This document shows, piece by piece, positions 6,282 through 10,673 of a stretch of 10,673 nucleotides of DNA (within the stretch, counting starts at the first letter, position 1; the number at the start of each line of letters is the position of its first letter). The stretch spans positions 1 to 10,673 of the forward strand of contig JAQGIA010000670.1 in NCBI GenBank assembly GCA_028291445.1. The letters are read 5' to 3'. The DNA is from Belnapia sp. (GTDB lineage: Bacteria > Pseudomonadota > Alphaproteobacteria > Acetobacterales > Acetobacteraceae). The position numbers and the translations under genes are program-made. The notes under the pieces are model-generated. The model ran no database searches and was not told where the DNA came from. It saw nothing but the letters and a program-made list of their open reading frames with translations.

Positions 6282-7526
6282 ATGCGCGTCCTGTTCCTCT
6301 GCCACAACCACCCGTCGCTCCAGGCCGGCGGGACGGAAGTATTCGCCCGCAACCTGTTCCGCCGATTGCGCGATCACCATGGGGTGGAAGGGCTGTTCCT
6401 CGCCGCCGTCACCAGCGCCCACCGCGAATGGCTGCCGGGCACCATGGTGCAGTCGATCGGCACCGCGACGGATGAGTTGCTGCTCTGGCTGGACCGGTTC
6501 GACCGCTTCTTCCTGTCGCAGCCCGATACCTACGGCCTGGCCTCGATCGCCCCGCTGATCGAGGAGCTGGCCCCGGACGTGATCCATGTGCATCACGCGC
6601 TGCAACTGGGCGTCGAGACGCTGGATCTGATCCGCCGGCTGGCGCCGCAGGCCCGGCTGGTCTTCACCGCGCATGATTTCTTCCCGCTCTGCGCCCAGGA
6701 AGGCCAGTTGCTGACCACGGATGGCCGGCTCTGCACCGGCCCGACGCTCGATGGCTGCCTGAAATGCTTCCCCGGCCGGCCGCCGGGCGACCTGATCATG
6801 CGCGATCTGCAGATGCGAGACGCCTTCGAGGATTTCGCCCACATCCTGGTGCCGAGCGAATTCGCCCTCGGCCGCTACCTCGCCGCCGGCTGGGCGCCCG
6901 AGCGCTTCAGCGTCATGCCCAACGGGGTGCCGGACCTGCCGCCGGTGGCGCATCGCGCGGCGCCCGACGGACGACGCGACCGCTTCGGCTTCTTCGGCCA
7001 TATCAACCGCTTTAAGGGCAGCCTGATGCTGCTGCGCGCCTCGCACCTGCTCAGCGGCGACGGCGTGGCGCATCGGCTGACGCTGAACGGCGGGGCGGCC
7101 TACCAGTCGGAGAGCTTCATGGTGGAATTCGACACCGGCCTGGCCGAGGCGCCCGCCGCCAGCTTCCGTGGTGCCTATACGCCGGAGGAATTGCCGGCGC
7201 TGATGGAGCAGGTCGACTGGGTCGTCATCCCTTCGATCTGGTGGGAGAATGCGCCGCTGGTGGTGCAGGAAGCCTTCCGCCACCGCCGGCCGGTGATCTG
7301 CAGCGGCATCGGCGGCACCGCCGAGATGGTGCGCGACGGCGTGGACGGGCTGCATGCCCCGGTGAAGGACCCGGCTGGTCTGGCGCAGGTCATGCGCCGG
7401 GCGATTGATACCGAGGGGCTATGGGAACGGCTTGTCGATGGCATCGCCCCGCCACTGACGGTGGAGGCGGCGGCGCTTGCCCATCTCGATCTCTATAAGG
7501 CTGCAATGGCCACGGTGGCGGATTAG
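6282..7526 (+). CDS. GT4-family glycosyltransferase
   Basis: This 414-residue GT-B fold enzyme has the usual family 4 landmarks. The N-terminal MRVLFLCHNHPSLQAGGTEVF contains the donor/acceptor loop GG at 16-17. HVHHALQLG and FTAHDFFPLC follow in the N-terminal domain. PNGVPD at 213-218 marks the domain linker, and the second Rossmann domain begins RFGFFGHINRFKGS. The EX7E motif is present as E322 and E330 in WENAPLVVQE, followed by GIGGTAEMV. It should be a retaining transferase using a nucleotide sugar for a surface glycan; substrates are unknown. Cys 137, 151, 159 and 162 form a clustered pattern. The ATG at 6282 was chosen because the protein then begins exactly at the first beta-strand and lies four bases after the GT2 stop; AGGA is about 13 bases upstream, rather far. 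Confidence 0.9.
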   Translation: MRVLFLCHNHPSLQAGGTEVFARNLFRRLRDHHGVEGLFLAAVTSAHREWLPGTMVQSIGTATDELLLWLDRFDRFFLSQPDTYGLASIAPLIEELAPDVIHVHHALQLGVETLDLIRRLAPQARLVFTAHDFFPLCAQEGQLLTTDGRLCTGPTLDGCLKCFPGRPPGDLIMRDLQMRDAFEDFAHILVPSEFALGRYLAAGWAPERFSVMPNGVPDLPPVAHRAAPDGRRDRFGFFGHINRFKGSLMLLRASHLLSGDGVAHRLTLNGGAAYQSESFMVEFDTGLAEAPAASFRGAYTPEELPALMEQVDWVVIPSIWWENAPLVVQEAFRHRRPVICSGIGGTAEMVRDGVDGLHAPVKDPAGLAQVMRRAIDTEGLWERLVDGIAPPLTVEAAALAHLDLYKAAMATVAD

Positions 7527-7527
7527 A

Positions 7528-8277
7528 ATGCCGTCCGTGCCGAGGAAATCGACGCCTATGCCGGTTCACGACCTGCTTTCCGATGATGCCATCGCCCCGC
7601 CCGCCGCCACCGGATCCTCCGACGTGCGCGGGCTGGTCGACAACGCGACGGCCAGCCGCCTTTATGGCTGGTGCTGGGACGCTGCCCATCCGGAGCATCG
7701 GGTGACGGTGGAACTGCGGCTGTCCGGCGAGGTGGTCGCGACCACCGTCGCCGACTATGCCCGGCCGGACCTGGCCAAGCACGGCATCGGGGATGGCTGC
7801 CACGCCTTCGAATTTCCCCTGCTGCGCCAATGGTTCCGGCAGATGCGCGACATCAGCGTCATCGGCATCGGCAAGGACGGCAGCGAGTTCCCGGTGCCGG
7901 TGCATGCCACGCGCGGCCAGGACGAGATGCTGGTGCCCGCCCAGGCCACCGCCAAGCTGCATAGCGCCGCCGAGGCGCTGCTGGCCGAGCACCAGGGCGT
8001 CCGCCGCGAGATCGAGGAACTGCGGCTGCGCAGCGCGCAACTGCCGGATGTCACGGCGGTGGACGCCATCGCCAAGGCGGGCCAGGAATTGCAGCGGCGG
8101 ATCGATGGGCTGGAGCTTTGGATCAACCGGCTCGACGGCCGGCTGGCCGAGCTGACGGTGCCGGCCACGACGCAGGACCGCGGCCGGGTGGATGTCTGGC
8201 AGGCGATCCTGATCGCCATCCTGCTTGCGGCGGTCAGCGCCGCCGCCGCCGCCGTCCTCGTGCGGCACGGCCTCTGA
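7528..8277 (+). CDS. membrane-anchored coiled-coil protein with GW/RPDL accessory domain
   Basis: A 249-residue protein in three parts. Residues about 33-125 are a predicted beta-rich accessory domain (LYGWCWD, then RPDL at 79-82, then DGCHAFEF) of a kind I associate with glycosyltransferases and surface proteins in Acetobacteraceae and Methylobacterium. Residues about 138-212 are charged, heptad-like helices suggesting a coiled coil. Residues about 224-246 are one hydrophobic segment (AILIAILLAAVSAAAAAVLV) right at the C-terminus, so it looks tail-anchored with the bulk in the cytoplasm. No enzyme motif is seen. It sits between the GT4 gene (one base gap) and the ABC genes (four base gap), suggesting a scaffold or adaptor role at the membrane. 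ATG 7558, preceded by GAGGA, is an alternative start giving 239 residues. Function not known. Confidence 0.78.
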   Translation: MPSVPRKSTPMPVHDLLSDDAIAPPAATGSSDVRGLVDNATASRLYGWCWDAAHPEHRVTVELRLSGEVVATTVADYARPDLAKHGIGDGCHAFEFPLLRQWFRQMRDISVIGIGKDGSEFPVPVHATRGQDEMLVPAQATAKLHSAAEALLAEHQGVRREIEELRLRSAQLPDVTAVDAIAKAGQELQRRIDGLELWINRLDGRLAELTVPATTQDRGRVDVWQAILIAILLAAVSAAAAAVLVRHGL

Positions 8278-8281
8278 CGCC

Positions 8282-10096
8282 ATGGCGATGATCCCCGCCG
8301 GTCAATCCATGGGTGGCCGGTCCATGGCCGACCGCTCGCCGGATGCCCTGCTGAAGGAAGCGATCGAGTCCGTCATGCGGACCGCGGCCGGCTGGATCAA
8401 GCTGTTGATCGGCCTCGGCCTGATCTCTACCCTCGCCGGCTTCGCGCTGCTGTTCAACAAGATGCAGATGATCGGCAAGATACCGGTCACCCAGAGCTAC
8501 GACTCGATCGAATCCGCGCTGGTCGTCTGGGTGGCGCTGCTCGCCGTCATCGCCGTGGCCGGCTTCCTGCAAGGCATCGCCTTCATCCATCTCTCCCGCT
8601 TCGTCTCCAGCCGGCTCGGCGTGCCGGCGGTGCTGGCCATGGCGCAGCGCGCCGGCCGGCCGGAAGCCCTCTCCAGCGCCGTATTGGCGGATCTCGAGAC
8701 GGTGCGGACCACCCTGTCGGGTGCCGCCAGCCAAACCTGCATCATGCTGATCGTCACGCCGCTGCTGATCCCGCTGATGATCGCCATCCACTACTGGGTC
8801 GCCATCTGCGCCCTGCTGTTCTGCCTGGCGGCGGCCGGGCTCAGCCTGGCGGTCGCCAAGGCGGCGAACCGGGCGGCCGAGCTGACCACCAACGGCACCG
8901 CCAAGGCCTATGGCCTGGCCGCGGATGCCATGCGCTCGGGCGAGGCGGTGCTGGCCATGGGCATGCTGCCACGGCTGATCCGGCTCTGGACCGCGGTCAG
9001 CACCGAAGCCGCCGGCGAAGCCTATCTGGCGCAGCGCCGCGCCGGGCGGCTCACCCTGGCGCTCGAGATCGTGCTCGGCATGTTCCGCGGCTCGGTGATG
9101 TTCCTGACCGCCTGGATCACCCTTGCGGGCGGCATCATCGATGGCGCGGTGGCCGGCGGCACCTTCCTGGTGTTCCGGCTGATCCAGCCCTTCGCCAGCC
9201 TCGGCGATACCAGCGCCACCATCGGCGAGGCGCTCGCCGCCTGGCGCCGGCTGCGCTCCCTGGTGGCGGAAACCACGCCGCCGGCCGATGGCATCGCCTT
9301 CCCCTGCCCGCAGGGCCGGCTGGTGTCGGAACACCTGACCTATGCCTTCCGCGGGCCGCAGCCGCCGCTGCTGCGCAACGTCGAACTGACCGTCGAGCCC
9401 GGCAGCATCATCGCCATCGTCGGCGCCTCGGGCTGCGGCAAATCCACCCTGCTGCGGCTGCTGGTCGGGCTGCTGCGGCCCTCGGCCGGCGGCGTCTACC
9501 TCGATGGCCATGCGACCAGCCAATGGGACCGCCGCGACTTCGCCCGCCACGTCGGCTTCCTGCCGCAGGATCCGCTGCTGTCGCGCGGCACCGCCGCCGA
9601 GGTGATCGCCCGGCTCGATGAGCCGGACATGGAACTGGTGCTGGAAGCCGCCCGCCGGGCCGGCGCCTATGAGGCGATCGTTGCCCTGCCGCTCGGCTTC
9701 AACACTCCGTTGAGTGGCAATTACCAACTCTCGATGGGCCAGCGGCACCGCATCGCCCTGGCGCGGGCGCTCTATGGCCGGCCGAAGCTGCTGCTGCTCG
9801 ACGAACTCGCCGGCTCGATGGACCGCGAGGGCGAGGCGCATGTCGCCGAGCTGCTCGGGCTGCTGCGGGAGGAGGGCACCTCGGTGATCTTCACCACCCA
9901 TCGCCCTTCCCTCGTCGCCGTCGCCGACCGGGTGCTGGCACTCCGCAACGGCACCCTGGTCCCGGCCGGCGAGGAATTGCCCCGGCTGCTCGGCGCGACG
10001 CGCGGCGGCAAGCCGGCCCGGCCTGCCCCGGCGCAGATTGTCCCGGCCAAGATCGGCCAGTCCCGGATCGCCACCGACAAGGCCGCCGCGGCATGA
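8282..10096 (+). CDS. type I secretion-like ABC transporter, permease fused to ATPase (PrtD family)
   Basis: A 604-residue half-transporter. Predicted membrane helices lie near residues 39-58, 79-101, 152-170, 172-192, 260-282 and 284-304. The intracellular motif EAVLAMGMLPRLIRLW (221-236) is characteristic of PrtD-type T1SS permeases. The ATPase has Walker A GASGCGKST (381-389), a Q-loop LPQD, a signature LSMGQ (483-487) in place of LSGGQ, Walker B LLLLDE (D507, E508), a D-loop GSMD in place of SALD, and H-loop His540. There is no N-terminal C39 peptidase, so it does not look like a bacteriocin exporter. It should drive ATP-dependent export from the cytoplasm, here probably of RTX proteins. 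The ATG at 8282 is the first after the preceding stop; the stop overlaps the next ABC gene as ATGA. Polysaccharide or lipid export is a less likely alternative. Confidence 0.88.
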   Translation: MAMIPAGQSMGGRSMADRSPDALLKEAIESVMRTAAGWIKLLIGLGLISTLAGFALLFNKMQMIGKIPVTQSYDSIESALVVWVALLAVIAVAGFLQGIAFIHLSRFVSSRLGVPAVLAMAQRAGRPEALSSAVLADLETVRTTLSGAASQTCIMLIVTPLLIPLMIAIHYWVAICALLFCLAAAGLSLAVAKAANRAAELTTNGTAKAYGLAADAMRSGEAVLAMGMLPRLIRLWTAVSTEAAGEAYLAQRRAGRLTLALEIVLGMFRGSVMFLTAWITLAGGIIDGAVAGGTFLVFRLIQPFASLGDTSATIGEALAAWRRLRSLVAETTPPADGIAFPCPQGRLVSEHLTYAFRGPQPPLLRNVELTVEPGSIIAIVGASGCGKSTLLRLLVGLLRPSAGGVYLDGHATSQWDRRDFARHVGFLPQDPLLSRGTAAEVIARLDEPDMELVLEAARRAGAYEAIVALPLGFNTPLSGNYQLSMGQRHRIALARALYGRPKLLLLDELAGSMDREGEAHVAELLGLLREEGTSVIFTTHRPSLVAVADRVLALRNGTLVPAGEELPRLLGATRGGKPARPAPAQIVPAKIGQSRIATDKAAAA

Positions 10097-10673
10097 CGGC
10101 GACCAGCGCAACGCAGCCCCATGCCGCGGCCAATACGAAGCCTGGGGCGCGGCAGGGGACGCAGCCGCGGCGCTGGCTGCGGCTGCGGGACATCGGCGTC
10201 ACCCCCTTCTTCGTCCTCGCCGTGCTGCTGCTCAGCTTCGGCGAGCTGATCGGCATCTTCGCCTTCATCCTGAGCATGGCGCATCTGCAGGATGGCGTGC
10301 TGGACACCCACAACAGCGATACCGTGATCGGCCTCGCCCTGGTCTTCGTCTTCTGCACCGTCGCCTCGCGCTTCTACCTGCATCGCCGCGCCCAGCTCAT
10401 GCAGGCGGTCGCCGAGCGCTTCGGCTTCCGGCTGCGGGCCGAGGCCATGCAGGTGGCCATCCGCAACGCGGTGCGGCGGGACCTGGTCTCCGGCGTTGTG
10501 GTGCTGCAGGACATCTCCGCGGTGCAGCGCTTCGTCGCCGGCAACGCCATCACCGGCGTGCTCGACATGATGAGCGCCGTGGCCTCGGTCGTGCTGATGT
10601 TCTACCTCGATACCGTCTTCGGCTGGATCACCCTCGGCGGCATCGGCGTCATCATCATGGTGGCCGCCGTCAT
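10093..10673 (+). CDS. second type I secretion-like ABC transporter (3' partial, membrane domain only)
   Basis: The frame is open from the ATG at 10093, which overlaps the previous stop as ATGA, to the right edge; 193 residues are visible. Residues 1-30 are a polar Ala/Pro/Arg-rich tail. Hydrophobic helices lie near 36-60, 76-95, 155-172 and 177-193. The stretch VLQDISAVQRFVAGNAITGVLD matches in position and pattern the LRDLDxLRxFLxG segment of PrtD-family T1SS permeases. The ATPase is outside the window, so its competence cannot be judged. The overlap with the first ABC gene strongly suggests the two are made together and may form a heterodimer. A membrane-fusion protein (HlyD/PrtE type) is the expected next gene. 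Confidence 0.8.
   Translation, partial: MTATSATQPHAAANTKPGARQGTQPRRWLRLRDIGVTPFFVLAVLLLSFGELIGIFAFILSMAHLQDGVLDTHNSDTVIGLALVFVFCTVASRFYLHRRAQLMQAVAERFGFRLRAEAMQVAIRNAVRRDLVSGVVVLQDISAVQRFVAGNAITGVLDMMSAVASVVLMFYLDTVFGWITLGGIGVIIMVAAV

Noticed and set aside
3974..6352. A 792-codon open frame on the - strand opposite the GT2 gene
   Set aside because: The + strand carries clear GT2 motifs in the same place. The antisense translation is Arg/Ala/Gly/His-rich without domains, the usual shadow in GC-rich DNA with strong third-position bias.
8234..10111. A 625-codon open frame on the - strand opposite the first ABC gene
   Set aside because: The + strand has all ABC ATPase motifs; the antisense product is low-complexity, rich in Gly/Asp/Gln/Arg/His, with no recognisable fold.
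8282..10673. Bacteriocin (NHLM-type) export by the tandem ABC pair
   Set aside because: Those exporters carry a C39 peptidase or a cyclic-nucleotide-binding-like domain in the N-terminal region and lie near short leader peptides; the first ABC protein here has neither, none is seen in the visible part of the second, and the nearby cargo candidates are RTX proteins.

Overview
The window looks like chromosomal or large-replicon DNA from a very GC-rich proteobacterium, most likely an alphaproteobacterium near Rhodospirillales/Acetobacteraceae. This rests on the strong G/C preference at third codon positions, ATGA-type gene coupling, PrtD-family (type I secretion, T1SS) ABC proteins and a GW...RPDL accessory domain that I associate with glycosyltransferases of that group. 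The lineage is inference, not proof. No tRNA, rRNA, CRISPR array, transposase or phage gene is visible.

Layout. (1) 1-1647, + strand: the end of a sugar-nucleotide epimerase (UDP-glucuronate 4-epimerase type) overlaps by ATGA with a SAM-dependent methyltransferase. A strong hairpin block (1648-1719) closes this unit and also faces the convergent gene beyond it. (2) 1727-2677, - strand: a 316-residue protein built almost entirely of RTX calcium-binding nonapeptides. (3) 2678-3125: an AT-richer divergent regulatory region with a sigma70-like promoter for the - strand RTX gene, a weaker candidate for the + strand gene, inverted repeats, and three copies of a motif GCAAC-N4-GGTKAA, of which copies 2 and 3 overlap the proposed promoters. 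(4) 3126-3977, + strand: a second small RTX protein of 283 residues. (5) 4028-10673, + strand: a tightly packed block of a large GT2 glycosyltransferase with about 440 extra N-terminal residues, a GT4 glycosyltransferase, a membrane-anchored coiled-coil protein, and two tandem PrtD-like ABC transporter genes, the second cut by the window edge.

How the genes may work together. RTX proteins without a Sec signal are standard T1SS cargo, and the two ABC proteins resemble the inner-membrane component of such systems. The simplest reading is a cell-surface locus in which two small RTX proteins are exported by a paired, possibly heterodimeric, T1SS ABC exporter, while the epimerase, methyltransferase and two glycosyltransferases make or decorate a surface glycan. 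One accessory domain appears to be shared by the GT2 enzyme and the membrane-anchored coiled-coil protein next to the exporter, which hints at a physical or functional link between glycan synthesis and export. That link is a hypothesis. The membrane-fusion and outer-membrane T1SS parts are not in the window and would be expected downstream.
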